Source: Promethearchaeota archaeon
GTDB taxonomy: Archaea > Asgardarchaeota > Lokiarchaeia > Sigynarchaeales > SOKP01
Reading direction: 5' to 3'
Assembly: GCA_030620005.1 (NCBI GenBank)
Contig: JAUXAJ010000094.1
Coordinates: forward strand, 1 to 15,729
DNA length: 15,729 bases
Shown here: piece by piece, positions 6,262 to 14,421 of the stretch
Layout of the letters: every line of letters starts with the position of its first letter
How positions within the stretch are numbered: position 1 is the first letter of the stretch
Translations under genes and position numbers: made by a program
The notes under the pieces: generated by a model
What the model was told of the DNA's origin: nothing
What the model saw: only the letters and a program-made list of their open reading frames with translations
Databases searched by the model: none

Positions 6262-6684
6262 TTATATTATTCTTTTTTTTAGCTTTCCACAATCGGGACA
6301 CTTATACCAATTAAACCCTTCTACTGGAACCAAAGGTTTTTTGCACTTATTACACAATTCCACGGTGATCTTGGTGTTCAATACATTTTCAGACGAGGCA
6401 GGTTTAGGCGTGGTTCTCTTTTTTCTTACAAACGTTCTTGAAAAACTAAACTGGAATGTACTTGCTCCATTATCAGAAAAGTCTCGATTTGTAATTTTGT
6501 GTCCTGCTTTAGCTATATCGTTTAAAAAGTGATTACAGCGGAGGTAATCTCTTATTGCTGTTCCGTGCTTGTGACCGTGTATGAATTTAATAATATTATC
6601 CCCTAACTCCTTGCACGCATCAACGGTAGATAATATCTCTATTTTAGCGTCTTCTAAAAAGAATCCGTGTAGATTTATTTCCAT
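6262..6684 (-). CDS. Smr-domain protein with C-terminal zinc ribbon
   Basis: A 140-residue protein. Residues 1-85 resemble a small MutS-related (Smr) domain: it starts at once with INLHGFFLEDA (the LHG-xxx-EA motif) and continues with NIIKFIHGHKHGTAIRDYL, matching the second Smr motif (hIHGKGxGxL-hx-h) with KHG in place of GKG. Smr domains bind or nick nucleic acid; standalone ones act on RNA or in ribosome rescue. A basic linker (RKKRTTPKP, about 87-95) leads to a zinc ribbon with ligands C111, C114, C129 and C132. The combination suggests nucleic-acid or ribosome binding. It stands about 110 nt before the dehydrogenase gene on the same strand; no functional link is evident. Confidence 0.75.
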   Translation of the reverse strand: MEINLHGFFLEDAKIEILSTVDACKELGDNIIKFIHGHKHGTAIRDYLRCNHFLNDIAKAGHKITNRDFSDNGASTFQFSFSRTFVRKKRTTPKPASSENVLNTKITVELCNKCKKPLVPVEGFNWYKCPDCGKLKKRII

Positions 6685-6764
6685 AGCGGTTAGATTAAAT
6701 TGGTATTTACTTTAATTATTTTTTATTTTAATCACGTTCTAAAATTAAAGAACCTAAATATTCA

Positions 6765-6920
6765 ATGGTCTTGGCCAAGATTGTCATCACTTACGACTTT
6801 TCCGAGGGTGCCAATTCTGACTACACGCAATTTATATTTTTAGGATATGGAAATTGGAGATGCAATGCTATGAGTAATTTTAATCTTCCAAACATCGTAA
6901 AAAAAAGAAATTCTAATTAG
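6765..6920 (+). CDS. small ORF, 51 codons, possible fragment of a Cas2/SinR-like ferredoxin-fold protein
   Basis: The frame reads MVLAKIVITYDFSEGANSDY, then TQFIFLGYGNWRCNAMSNFN, then LPNIVKKRNSN and stop. A first strand (KIVITYD), a loop with DYxxF, and a later YxxW....S resemble the opening of short ferredoxin-fold proteins of the Cas2/SinR-like kind. A few residues seem to be missing between FI and YGNW, and the expected following strands are absent, so it is probably a truncated remnant. Its first half is richer in G/C third positions than the flanking spacer. No clear Shine-Dalgarno sequence or TATA box is seen. It is convergent with the acyltransferase gene that ends at 6936. A chance frame cannot be excluded. 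Confidence 0.35.
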   Translation: MVLAKIVITYDFSEGANSDYTQFIFLGYGNWRCNAMSNFNLPNIVKKRNSN

Positions 6921-6935
6921 AGTTTTAAAGATTGT

Positions 6936-7928
6936 CTATATTTTTATAAAAACCTCGTTTTTATAAAAGAAAAATCCCAAGAGCCAAATTATCAAGGTGT
7001 TAACGAAGCCAATTATAAACACGAATAAAACTTCAATGTGCAGCGGAATGAGAGGAATTACAATTGAAATTAAAAAAATATGGAAAATGAACAAAACAAA
7101 TGCGTTCCTTCCTAAGGCGCTTATAAAATTTTCTTTCTGGAGAGCGGAATATTTCTTACCCCAGATTTCAAATATATAATATAACGAATAGAACACTAAA
7201 GACGTAACTCCAACGCTTAAAAAGATAAACGGAAGCGAAATTCGTTGCCTGCTGATTCCCCAAATGAAGTTAGTAATGCTCCCAATAATAATACATGCTA
7301 TTCCACCCAGAAGAAAAAACTCCTTTGCCTTCTTATTATACAAACCTTCGGTTAATATTGAAGATAAAATCATCATGCTGATCCAAGACAACGCGCCATG
7401 AATACCTCCTTCAATACCATCGTAAATAATGTCTCCAAGATAGGTTCCTAATAAATATTGGTGAATTATCATTATTGCGAGAGCAAAAATTAGCCGGTAT
7501 TGAGGTTTTAATTCAATTAGGAACATTAAAATGAGTCCTGACGTTCCAAGGTATTGAAAGACACCCCAACGAAAAGAAATTCCAGACGAATCAACATTCA
7601 TGCTTAAAACTAAACCAATTCCAATATAGAGCAGGAACTTCCAAAAGAAATATAGATAGGTTTTCAATCGGCCTTTCTTTTTCAAACGGCGTTGATACGA
7701 GGGCTTAAAGTTAAGAGCCATCATGAAAATAAAAAACGGGGCGATTAGATCTACATATGTGAGACCATAATCAATCGCGTGTTTGCTCCAAGCAGGCGTA
7801 TTATCAAAAAATCCAACTGTATTCACGAAAACCATCAATAAGATCGAAATCCCTTTAAAAACATCGATACTAAGATGTCGAATCTGTTTATTTCCTGCCT
7901 CTTCGTGTTTTTCATTAAATTCGTTCAT
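6936..7928 (-). CDS. multi-pass membrane acyltransferase, HGSNAT/DUF5009-like
   Basis: A 330-residue integral membrane protein with about ten hydrophobic segments. The opening RHLSIDVFKGISILLMVFVN matches the family start R-x-x-S-(L/I)-D-x-(F/L)-(R/K)-G of heparan-alpha-glucosaminide N-acetyltransferase-like proteins (DUF1624/DUF5009), followed by YVDLIAPFFIFMMAL, equivalent to the (A/V)DxxxPxFxFxxG segment. Between helices lies a basic loop (YQRRLKKKGRLK, about 82-93), as expected on the cytoplasmic side. A late ALGRNAFVLFIFHIFLI segment, with histidine within the membrane, is also typical. Members transfer acetyl groups from acetyl-CoA across the membrane to sugar amines; the acceptor here is unknown. 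A role in cell-surface glycan modification is a guess. There is no signal peptide beyond the first helix. Confidence 0.75.
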   Translation of the reverse strand: MNEFNEKHEEAGNKQIRHLSIDVFKGISILLMVFVNTVGFFDNTPAWSKHAIDYGLTYVDLIAPFFIFMMALNFKPSYQRRLKKKGRLKTYLYFFWKFLLYIGIGLVLSMNVDSSGISFRWGVFQYLGTSGLILMFLIELKPQYRLIFALAIMIIHQYLLGTYLGDIIYDGIEGGIHGALSWISMMILSSILTEGLYNKKAKEFFLLGGIACIIIGSITNFIWGISRQRISLPFIFLSVGVTSLVFYSLYYIFEIWGKKYSALQKENFISALGRNAFVLFIFHIFLISIVIPLIPLHIEVLFVFIIGFVNTLIIWLLGFFFYKNEVFIKI

Positions 7929-8109
7929 GCGTGATATTAACGTGTTTACGATAAAATAATAAATCTCAATTTTTCAGTTTACTCTTTCTTACTAAAAAAT
8001 TACAAATCTAAAAAGAGTTTTTAAACTGATTAAATTGCTGTTATATATAATAATTCTTTAAAATTATAATATAAAAATTAAAATAAAATAGAGAAAAAAA
8101 TTTGATTCT

Positions 8110-8376
8110 TTAAATTGAAATGTTTTTTAAATGTTCGAGATCTTCAATTTCGCGCATTTTAATTCTAACTTCACGAGGGGTGTAAGTTGATTTTAAAATT
8201 TCAACTATATTCTCGTTAAGAGCTTCCAAGTTATCCATTCCAGCTTGAAAATAGAAGTCATTCTCGTTAAAGTTAATTTTTAGAATTTCATTTAAGCCGT
8301 AAAGAGATTCTCTGATCTTTTCGTAAACTTCGAATGCTTGGTCAATATTTTTTCCATTATTATCTTTTCCAATCAT
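8110..8376 (-). CDS. small hypothetical protein, 88 aa
   Basis: I do not recognise a family. The product is acidic, mainly helical by its composition (QAFEVYEKIRESLYGLNEIL, then MDNLEALNENIVEILKS, then REVRIKMREIEDLEHL) and soluble. A Shine-Dalgarno-like CGAGGTT (8390-8384 on the minus strand) stands 7 nt before the ATG, and the stop is followed by AT-rich spacer, so it looks like a real small gene. It lies upstream of the acyltransferase gene on the same strand with about 180 nt between. Confidence 0.55.
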   Translation of the reverse strand: MIGKDNNGKNIDQAFEVYEKIRESLYGLNEILKINFNENDFYFQAGMDNLEALNENIVEILKSTYTPREVRIKMREIEDLEHLKNISI

Positions 8377-8601
8377 TTTTTTTAACCTCGATATTTTTTT
8401 TCATATCTATGATTAAAAAGTGATTCTTTGTTTAAAAAGTGTTGACTTTTTCCGTCGTTTTGTGATCGTGTTCCGCACATTTTATGGAATTTCTTAACGA
8501 AAAAATGACTAGTTCTTAAAATTCTTTAGTTTTTCATTATTAGAACGGTATTATCAACAAGATTTAAATGATCAGTTATAGTACTTTTTTTGTCACTAGC
8601 G

Positions 8602-8618
8602 AATGTTTTATAAACATT
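8602..8618. repeat. inverted repeat AATGTTT/AAACATT
   Basis: Perfect 7-bp arms with a 3-nt TAT loop, followed by a short T run on the plus strand. It could be a weak terminator, a TATA-containing promoter element or an operator. Confidence 0.4.
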
Positions 8619-8865
8619 TTTCATAAAAAACAAAATCTTAAAATCATTATTTCGTTTTTTCGCCAAAAAATGTGCTGTAAAAGGAGATAATCCTATTTTT
8701 TGAAATTATCCGATAATGAATATTGAAAATGTTAATGAAACGAATAAAAACGAATCAATTACATGTCAAAATTCTACATTACTTTAGATAAAATTGTAAA
8801 GCAAAAATATCAGAAAGAGTAAAATAAATTTTCAAGATAAGTCAAGATGATCATTCTCTAGATAT

Positions 8866-8879
8866 TATTTGATCAAATA
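8866..8879. repeat. 14-bp perfect palindrome
   Basis: TATTTGATCAAATA is perfectly self-complementary. It lies in gene-free sequence; a regulator site is possible, and so is chance in AT-rich DNA. Confidence 0.35.
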
Positions 8880-8983
8880 GAACAAGAAATGTTCGACAAA
8901 AATGAATAAAAAAAAGAATTAAAAAAAAGATGAATATAAATTAATCAAGAATATTAAAAATGCTTTAAAACTACACGGAACTT

Positions 8984-9011
8984 CACATTCTCAAGGAATG
9001 TGGGCTTTTTT
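8984..9011 (+). terminator. hairpin plus T-tract terminator
   Basis: CACATTC (8984-8990) and GAATGTG (8996-9002) form a perfect 7-bp stem with a 5-nt loop, followed by GGC and seven T. It looks like an intrinsic terminator for plus-strand transcription, yet no gene precedes it on this strand for more than 1 kb, unless an untranslated RNA does. Confidence 0.6.
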
Positions 9012-9189
9012 TCGATTAAATTATTTGTCATGACCAATTCTTTCAAATACTTCAGTTCTAAAAAGCTTAAATTTAAATTTCATTGCTAATGACTAATGTA
9101 AATCAATTTTGAAGAATTGAGTTAATATTTAATAAAAGGTTTTCATCTAAAAAAATCCAAATATTTTTATAATCATAAATAATAGCTTA

Positions 9190-9200
9190 TTTTATAAAAT
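9190..9200 (+). promoter_or_regulatory. TATA box of the metallo-beta-lactamase-fold gene
   Basis: TTTTATAAAAT centred near 9195 predicts initiation near 9221, leaving a leader of about 18 nt that contains AGAGG (9227-9231), 7 nt before the ATG at 9239. Confidence 0.55.
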
Positions 9201-9238
9201 TAAAACATAAATATTATAACAATTTCAGAGGCGATTAC

Positions 9239-10129
9239 ATGGTTTTTATAAATTCTGAAGGAAAGTTTAACGACAATACTTATCTTATCGATGGAGGATT
9301 ATTTAGGATGAAAGGAACTCTTTCGCTTTATGTAATTGAAAACGAGGGCATGCGAATGATGGTTGATACTTCCTCGGACCTTGCGGCAAGAAAGATTGTA
9401 AAAAAATTGAAGGCTTTTGAATTATTCCCAATTCATAAAATCTTGTTAACTCACGCCCATTGGGATCACATGCAAGGAGTCGGTAAATTGAAGAAGTTGA
9501 TGAAAGAAACCAACATTGAAGTTCTAGCATCCGAGCATGCAATAGACAATCTTAAAAATCCGGGTAAAATGAACGATATTTTTGAGTATGGTAGAACGAA
9601 TCCAGTGGAAAATGTTACTCCTTTAAAAGAAGGTGATGTTATAGATTTAAATGGCTTAAAATTAGAAGTTTTTAACTTTTTTGGTCATACAATGGATTCC
9701 ATAGCCATTCTTGATGAAAAAAATAAGATCATTTATACTGGTGACGCAATTATAGATAGATTGAATTACGAGACATTCCAACCAAATTTCATGCCGCCAG
9801 AATTTAACGAACCCGAACTTCTAAAAACTTTTCAAAAGCTAAGAAGCATGCGAGATAAGGTGAATGCCGTAGCACTATCTCATTACGGTGTCTGGACTGA
9901 AAATGACCTAGATAAAATTTTGGGAGAAATGGAAGAATTGCACCTTAAAACAAAGGATTCAATAATTAAGTGGTATAACGAAAATCCATCAGCTGATTAC
10001 ATAACCTCTAAATATCACGAAACTTTCATCCCAGATTCTAAAATGCATACGAAGGAGAATTTACTGGGATTACATTTACAAATGGAGTGGTTCATTAAGG
10101 GTTTAAAAATGGCTGGATTTATTAAATAA
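9239..10129 (+). CDS. metallo-beta-lactamase-fold hydrolase
   Basis: A 296-residue cytosolic protein with all five hallmarks of the fold. The THAHWDH motif gives the zinc ligands H72, H74, D76 and H77. H150 lies in FFGHTMDS, the bridging D169 in YTGDAIID, and the last histidine H215 in LSHYG. The length and the C-terminal helical extension (230-296, with EWFIKGLKMAGFIK at the end) fit the broad glyoxalase II/quorum-lactonase-like group of archaeal hydrolases of unknown substrate. The catalytic set is complete, so it should be active, probably on a thioester, lactone or phosphodiester; the sequence does not say which. It has its own promoter and Shine-Dalgarno sequence and stands alone between the gene-free region and the convergent acyl-CoA synthetase unit. 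Confidence 0.88.
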   Translation: MVFINSEGKFNDNTYLIDGGLFRMKGTLSLYVIENEGMRMMVDTSSDLAARKIVKKLKAFELFPIHKILLTHAHWDHMQGVGKLKKLMKETNIEVLASEHAIDNLKNPGKMNDIFEYGRTNPVENVTPLKEGDVIDLNGLKLEVFNFFGHTMDSIAILDEKNKIIYTGDAIIDRLNYETFQPNFMPPEFNEPELLKTFQKLRSMRDKVNAVALSHYGVWTENDLDKILGEMEELHLKTKDSIIKWYNENPSADYITSKYHETFIPDSKMHTKENLLGLHLQMEWFIKGLKMAGFIK

Positions 10130-10280
10130 TGTTTTCTAATTTTTTTAACATGAAATTCTTTTTTTTTTATTGAAATAATTCTAATAGATTGTTTTATAAC
10201 TCATCTAACCTCTAAATAACAAACCTTAAATATTAAATAGGATAGAGCAAGAATATCACATGGTTTTTTTTAAGACTAAT

Positions 10281-10326
10281 AGAGGAGGAAATAATGATTG
10301 TTGATTATTTTTTTAACCTATTCTAG
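10281..10326 (+). other. orphan ribosome binding site and 10-codon ORF
   Basis: AGAGGAGGA (10281-10289), one of the best Shine-Dalgarno sequences in the window, stands 4 nt before ATG 10294, yet the frame (MIVDYFFNLF) stops at 10324-10326, overlapping the end of the convergent BioD/DRTGG gene. A second ATG at 10259 opens a 14-codon frame, and a TTAAATATTAAA sequence lies upstream near 10224-10235. It looks like the start of a lost gene or a mini-ORF. Confidence 0.35.
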
Positions 10327-11382
10327 CAACAAATCCCAGTTAATACTCTTATCTAATAAGTCCAAAACTAGTTGAATTTCGTCTTCTTGAATTCCAGGTC
10401 TTAATCGTTCAATATTGCGCATGGTTGTATAGGTATCTGATGGAGAAAGTATTATTGGGACACCTTTTTCGTTTGCGGCTGTAATAATCTTAACATCAGG
10501 CTGAATAAATCCGGTTAAGATCAAAACAGAAACATCTTGGTCTAATGCTGCCAAAGCCAAATCTGCTCGATCTCCTCCGGTTATGACTGCAGCTTTTTTA
10601 ACTTGTCTTAAGTACTTAAGTGCTGCTTGCGCGTTCATAGCACCAATAATATACGTTTCGACTAAATTATTTAATCCCGACGACGCAGGTTCGTTGAGTA
10701 ATTCTCCACCAATTGCTTCTTGTACTTCAATAACCCTCGGCGATATCAACTCAATGCTTTTTTTAACTATTCCTATAATTTGAATTCCGTATCTTAGGAT
10801 GTGATCTTCTTTTAATTCTTCAATACGAGGGATGTAATCGAAATTAATCTTATTAAAGATTACACCTTTAATATTACAGTTTCTAAAGTCAAAATATTTC
10901 TTTGTAAAGAATAGGTTATCTATGCACTTATCAGAAGATTCCTTTTGAACGAGAATTACATCATTAATTCCTAAATATTGCGCGATTGTTATGTCGTCTA
11001 ATCCAACGCGAATGAATTTTTTTATGCTAGGAGCCCCTTCAATAATGATATAATCAAATTCTTTCGACATCCCCTCGTAAGCTAGTTTAATTGTTTTTAA
11101 ATATTCTTCCTTTGATCTTTCGTTTACAAGGTCAATGTAATAACTATCAGGAATAGTTACAGGACTAACCATATCGTATGGAAGAGTTGTAGTGAATACA
11201 GAATTTAGGATGAACCCTACATCTCTATCGGCTTTTTGACTAAATGCACCTCTAGGAATCCCAATGGGTTTGAAATAAGCAACCTTCTTGCCCAGATTTT
11301 GTAATTTCTGCATTATTCCTATTGATAGAAGACTCTTTCCGGCATGCTCTTTCAAGGAGCATAAAAATATTGGTTTTACCAT
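10318..11382 (-). CDS. BioD-like N-terminal domain plus DRTGG domain protein (phosphotransacetylase N-terminal-like)
   Basis: A 354-residue protein with the architecture of the N-terminal regulatory part of long bacterial phosphotransacetylases, but without a catalytic Pta domain. Residues 1-210 are a BioD/CobQ-type P-loop domain: FLCSLKEHAGKSLLSIGIMQ carries the degenerate Walker A (AGKS at 14-17), then VAYFKPIG, and IIIEGAPS at 112-119 in the place of the D-G-x-x Walker B-like strand. Residues 215-330 form a DRTGG domain, with VITGGDRADLALAAL in place of the usual ITGGDRxD and ILSPSDTYTTMRNIERL at its end. Such proteins often neighbour ADP-forming acetyl-CoA synthetases in archaea, and here the gene is 48 nt downstream of one on the same strand, so a regulatory role on that enzyme by sensing a nucleotide or metabolite is a reasonable inference. 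Confidence 0.82.
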   Translation of the reverse strand: MVKPIFLCSLKEHAGKSLLSIGIMQKLQNLGKKVAYFKPIGIPRGAFSQKADRDVGFILNSVFTTTLPYDMVSPVTIPDSYYIDLVNERSKEEYLKTIKLAYEGMSKEFDYIIIEGAPSIKKFIRVGLDDITIAQYLGINDVILVQKESSDKCIDNLFFTKKYFDFRNCNIKGVIFNKINFDYIPRIEELKEDHILRYGIQIIGIVKKSIELISPRVIEVQEAIGGELLNEPASSGLNNLVETYIIGAMNAQAALKYLRQVKKAAVITGGDRADLALAALDQDVSVLILTGFIQPDVKIITAANEKGVPIILSPSDTYTTMRNIERLRPGIQEDEIQLVLDLLDKSINWDLLLE

Positions 11383-11430
11383 ATCATCTTCCCTTCTTTA
11401 TGTCGTATTTTTTTTTATTTTAATTTTTTT

Positions 11431-13584
11431 TTATCGTTTAATGGTAATTTTAATGTCAACCGCTGAATATGATTTTACAAATGATAACAGCGGATTGATG
11501 TCCAATTCTACAATTTCCGGGAAATTGTTTACAAGCTGAGAAAGTCTTAATAATACTTCAATGATTGCATCAATATCTGAAGTGCTCTCCCCTCGAACGC
11601 CTTGTAGTAGACTATATATTTTAGTTTCTTCCAAGGTCGCTCTTGCATCTTTTTTTGTAAATTTATAGGCTAATGTAAACGAAACATCCTTTAGAAAATT
11701 GGCGTATATTCCTCCGCTTCCAATCATTAACATTGGACCAAATTGAGGATCGCGAGACATCCCAATAATTAATTCGTTTACTTTTTTTTCTTTCTTAAAA
11801 TCAATCATTTCTTGAACTTCAACGCCGTAAATTCTCGCATTTTGCGGACCAAATCGCTTGGCGTTGTCAATTATTTGAATAAAAGCTTCGAACGCTTGTT
11901 GTTCTGCCTCAATATTCAGTAGTATTCCACCAACATCGGTTTTATGGATAATTTGTGGACTAGCAATTTTCATTACTGATTTTCCAATTTCGCCTTGTAA
12001 TGTTTTTGCTTGATTAGGCGTCCTAGCTAATCGTGATTTAGGAGAAATTATACCATAACAATCGAATATTTCACTTGTTTCATAACTTAGAAGTACCGTT
12101 CTACCATCCTCCCGAACGCTTTCAAATATTTCTTTAACCCTGTCTTTATTCACGTCAAAATGAGGTATATTTAACTTGTTAAGGGGTGTTGAATTCAAAT
12201 ACTCGCGTCTTTTTACTAAAGTTCTAAGAGAATGAGCGGCTCTATCTGGAAAATTATAGCACGGAATATGATTGCTTTTTAAATATTTTCGACCTTCTGC
12301 TATGGATTTTTCTCCAATAAAAGAACAGACGATTGGTTTTTCACTTAAATATTTAGACGATATATCGTGAATTAATTTGGCAACTTCAGTTGGTTTTGTG
12401 TTTGCTTGTGGCGTCAATATCAGAAGAACGCCATGTGTAGTTATATCGTCTGATATTAAATTACTATCCCCATGGTTTATTCCAAATACAGTCTTTATTG
12501 CAAATTCGTACCGATCTGGACCTGCGTCTCCAACGATATCAATTGGATTGAATATAGAAGCTTCAATAGGCAAATGATTTCTTAATGCGTGAAGGATATC
12601 TTCAGAAAAACTAGCAAATCGTAAATTTTCTCTATCAAACGCATCAGTAGCAACAATTCTAGGTCCACCAGCATTAGTTATGATAGCAAATGAATTTTCT
12701 TTTGGAACGGGTTGATATAGAAACACTTCTCCGTAATCAAACAGGTCTTCAATGGTTTTTGCCCTTATAACGCCACATTTTTCGAACGATAAATCGTAAG
12801 CTATATCTGCCCCAGCTAAAGCACCCGTATGCGAAGAAGCTGCTCTTGCACCAGCTTCACTAACACCTGATTTTAAAATTACAACTGGTTTTTTTCTCGT
12901 TACTTTAGGCAAAATTTCTAAAAATCTATCCCCGTCTTTAACACTTTCTAAATAACATAGTATAACTTTCGTCTGATCATCGTCAGCAAGATATTCGATA
13001 AAGTCAACCGCTCCTATATCTGCTTTATTACCTAAACTTATATTACAAGAAAAGCCAAAAGCTTGGGCTTGGCTATAATCCATCATCCCAGTGAGCATCG
13101 CTCCAGACTGAGAAATCATTGCGATGTGCCCTTTCTTCGGTGTTTCAACTGCAAAGGAACCGTTATAATTAAGACCTAGAAAACCAAGACAATTCGGCCC
13201 TAATATTCTCATTTTATGTTTTTTACTAATTTCAATGAGTTGGTCTTCTCTCTCACAGCCTTCCCCACCAATTTCTTTAAACCCCGCAGAAATGATAATT
13301 AATCCTTTTACTCCCTTCTTACCACATTCTTCCGCAGCAGAGACGCAAAACTTTCCAGGTATGACAAATATCGCAATTTCAACGTCTTCAGGTATATCTA
13401 ATACGCTTTTATAAGCTTTATAGCCTAATATTTCTTCAGATCTTGGATTGATGGGATATATTTTTCCGTTATATCCAGAATGGATGATATTTTTTAAAAC
13501 TGTATTACCTACCTTTCCCTCCGAAGCGCTGGCACCTATTACTGCTATGCTTTTGGGATTGAAAAAGTAGGAAATATCAGACAT
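11431..13584 (-). CDS. acetate--CoA ligase (ADP-forming), fused alpha-beta type
   Basis: The 717-residue protein interconverts acyl-CoA + ADP + phosphate with acid + CoA + ATP, the ATP-yielding end step of archaeal fermentation. Domain order: CoA-binding Rossmann domain (about 1-135, FFNPKSIAVIGASASEGKVG), two CoA-ligase domains (about 145-455) with the phospho-accepting histidine H252 in ASSHTGALAG, then an ATP-grasp domain (about 495-717) with H547 in ASPQIIHKTDVGG, which serves in the second phosphate relay, GSGGIYANF, and VELDINPLL with D695. The length is usual for the fused form; some archaea split it into two genes. All key residues are present. Specificity may be acetate or another short or branched acid. 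A TATA-like box 17-28 nt before the ATG suggests a leaderless mRNA. The DRTGG gene follows in the same unit. Confidence 0.95.
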   Translation of the reverse strand: MSDISYFFNPKSIAVIGASASEGKVGNTVLKNIIHSGYNGKIYPINPRSEEILGYKAYKSVLDIPEDVEIAIFVIPGKFCVSAAEECGKKGVKGLIIISAGFKEIGGEGCEREDQLIEISKKHKMRILGPNCLGFLGLNYNGSFAVETPKKGHIAMISQSGAMLTGMMDYSQAQAFGFSCNISLGNKADIGAVDFIEYLADDDQTKVILCYLESVKDGDRFLEILPKVTRKKPVVILKSGVSEAGARAASSHTGALAGADIAYDLSFEKCGVIRAKTIEDLFDYGEVFLYQPVPKENSFAIITNAGGPRIVATDAFDRENLRFASFSEDILHALRNHLPIEASIFNPIDIVGDAGPDRYEFAIKTVFGINHGDSNLISDDITTHGVLLILTPQANTKPTEVAKLIHDISSKYLSEKPIVCSFIGEKSIAEGRKYLKSNHIPCYNFPDRAAHSLRTLVKRREYLNSTPLNKLNIPHFDVNKDRVKEIFESVREDGRTVLLSYETSEIFDCYGIISPKSRLARTPNQAKTLQGEIGKSVMKIASPQIIHKTDVGGILLNIEAEQQAFEAFIQIIDNAKRFGPQNARIYGVEVQEMIDFKKEKKVNELIIGMSRDPQFGPMLMIGSGGIYANFLKDVSFTLAYKFTKKDARATLEETKIYSLLQGVRGESTSDIDAIIEVLLRLSQLVNNFPEIVELDINPLLSFVKSYSAVDIKITIKR

Positions 13585-13600
13585 GGTTGAATTAGTGAGA

Positions 13601-13613
13601 ATTTATAATTAAT
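13601..13613 (-). promoter_or_regulatory. TATA-like box of the acyl-CoA synthetase unit
   Basis: Reads ATTAATTATAAAT on the minus strand, centred about 22 nt before the ATG at 13584, so transcription would begin at or very near the start codon. It is part of a 151-nt divergent promoter region shared with the cyclophilin gene. Confidence 0.45.
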
Positions 13614-13704
13614 ATTAACATAATCGTTTTCATCAATTTAAAACTTTCCCCTAATTTCTGTTATAAAGGTATTAAATTTCATTTGAAACAATTTTTTCTA
13701 TAGG

Positions 13705-13713
13705 ATTTATAAG
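13705..13713 (+). promoter_or_regulatory. TATA box of the cyclophilin gene
   Basis: ATTTATAAG centred 27 nt before the ATG at 13736, the distance expected for a leaderless archaeal transcript. No Shine-Dalgarno sequence precedes the ATG, which agrees. Confidence 0.55.
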
Positions 13714-13735
13714 AACACGCTCTTTTAATATTATC

Positions 13736-14209
13736 ATGAACTCTAAAATTATTACAAATAAAGGAGAAATAAATCTTACAATTTTCGATAACGAGGCTCC
13801 GATGACTGTCGCAAGTTTTACATTTTTAGCGAAGCAAGGATATTATAATGGAATAATTTTCCATCGAGTAATAGAAGATTTCATGATTCAAGGGGGAGAT
13901 CCCTTGGGTAAAGGACATGGAGGGCCAAAAAACAAGGGAATTAATTCATTTCCTTACCAAGGAAGCCAAATTGGTTATCCATTTTCGGACGAATTTCAAA
14001 GCAGGAGAGCGTTCGATAAACCGGGCATATTAGCAATGGCAAACTCTGGACCAAACACTAATGGATCCCAATTTTTCATCACGCACATACCCACTCCGTG
14101 GTTAAACAACAAGCATACGATATTTGGTGAAATAATTAGCCAGAAGGATAAAGCAGTCGTGGACTCAATTCAACAAGGCGATAAAATAAATGAAATTAAA
14201 TTTTTTTAA
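13736..14209 (+). CDS. cyclophilin-type peptidyl-prolyl cis-trans isomerase
   Basis: The 157-residue cytosolic protein accelerates cis-trans isomerisation of X-Pro bonds in folding proteins. The active-site set is complete: R44 in [15 protein letters not shown] with F49, M50 and Q52, then [16 protein letters not shown] with Q112 and F114, and W122/L123 and H127 in [13 protein letters not shown]. The length and absence of a signal peptide fit small single-domain prokaryotic cyclophilins. The GHGGP loop is followed by an extra stretch of about 15 residues ([15 protein letters not shown]) before YPFSDEF, compared with the usual GGPGYxxxDEF, which lengthens a surface loop near the active site. 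The gene is transcribed divergently from the acyl-CoA synthetase. Confidence 0.95.
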   Translation: MNSKIITNKGEINLTIFDNEAPMTVASFTFLAKQGYYNGIIFHRVIEDFMIQGGDPLGKGHGGPKNKGINSFPYQGSQIGYPFSDEFQSRRAFDKPGILAMANSGPNTNGSQFFITHIPTPWLNNKHTIFGEIISQKDKAVVDSIQQGDKINEIKFF

Positions 14210-14347
14210 AAAATAACATTTAAATAACAATTTTATTACACTTTATTTTATTTACTCCATTTTTTTGAAGAATTGAAGATAATTACGAGTAAAAATAATT
14301 ATTAAATGTTCTATTTTTCTCGTTCTAAAATACTTATCGGGGACATA

Positions 14348-14357
14348 TTTATATAAG
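14348..14357 (+). promoter_or_regulatory. TATA box of the coiled-coil protein gene
   Basis: TTTATATAAG is a near-perfect archaeal box A. Initiation about 26 nt downstream would give a leader of roughly 40 nt before the ATG at 14422. No strong Shine-Dalgarno sequence is visible. Confidence 0.6.
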
Positions 14358-14421
14358 CAAGTGCGTTTTTAATTTTAATAGACCAAGAATATTTGCTTAA
14401 TTAAGTTTGGATTGATCGTAG

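Larger units (their letters stand above)
8377..9238. other. long intergenic region without convincing gene
   Basis: About 860 AT-rich bases. Only very short frames are present, for example 19 codons from ATG 8763. I see no tRNA, rRNA, CRISPR or coding remnant. It does hold an inverted repeat at 8602-8618, a 14-bp palindrome at 8866-8879 and a terminator-like hairpin at 8984-9011 on the plus strand. The terminator with no gene before it leaves room for an untranslated RNA between about 8600 and 9010. Confidence 0.55.

Noticed and set aside
9303..9542. A 79-codon minus-strand frame inside the metallo-hydrolase gene
   Set aside because: Shadow of a gene with complete catalytic motifs on the other strand.
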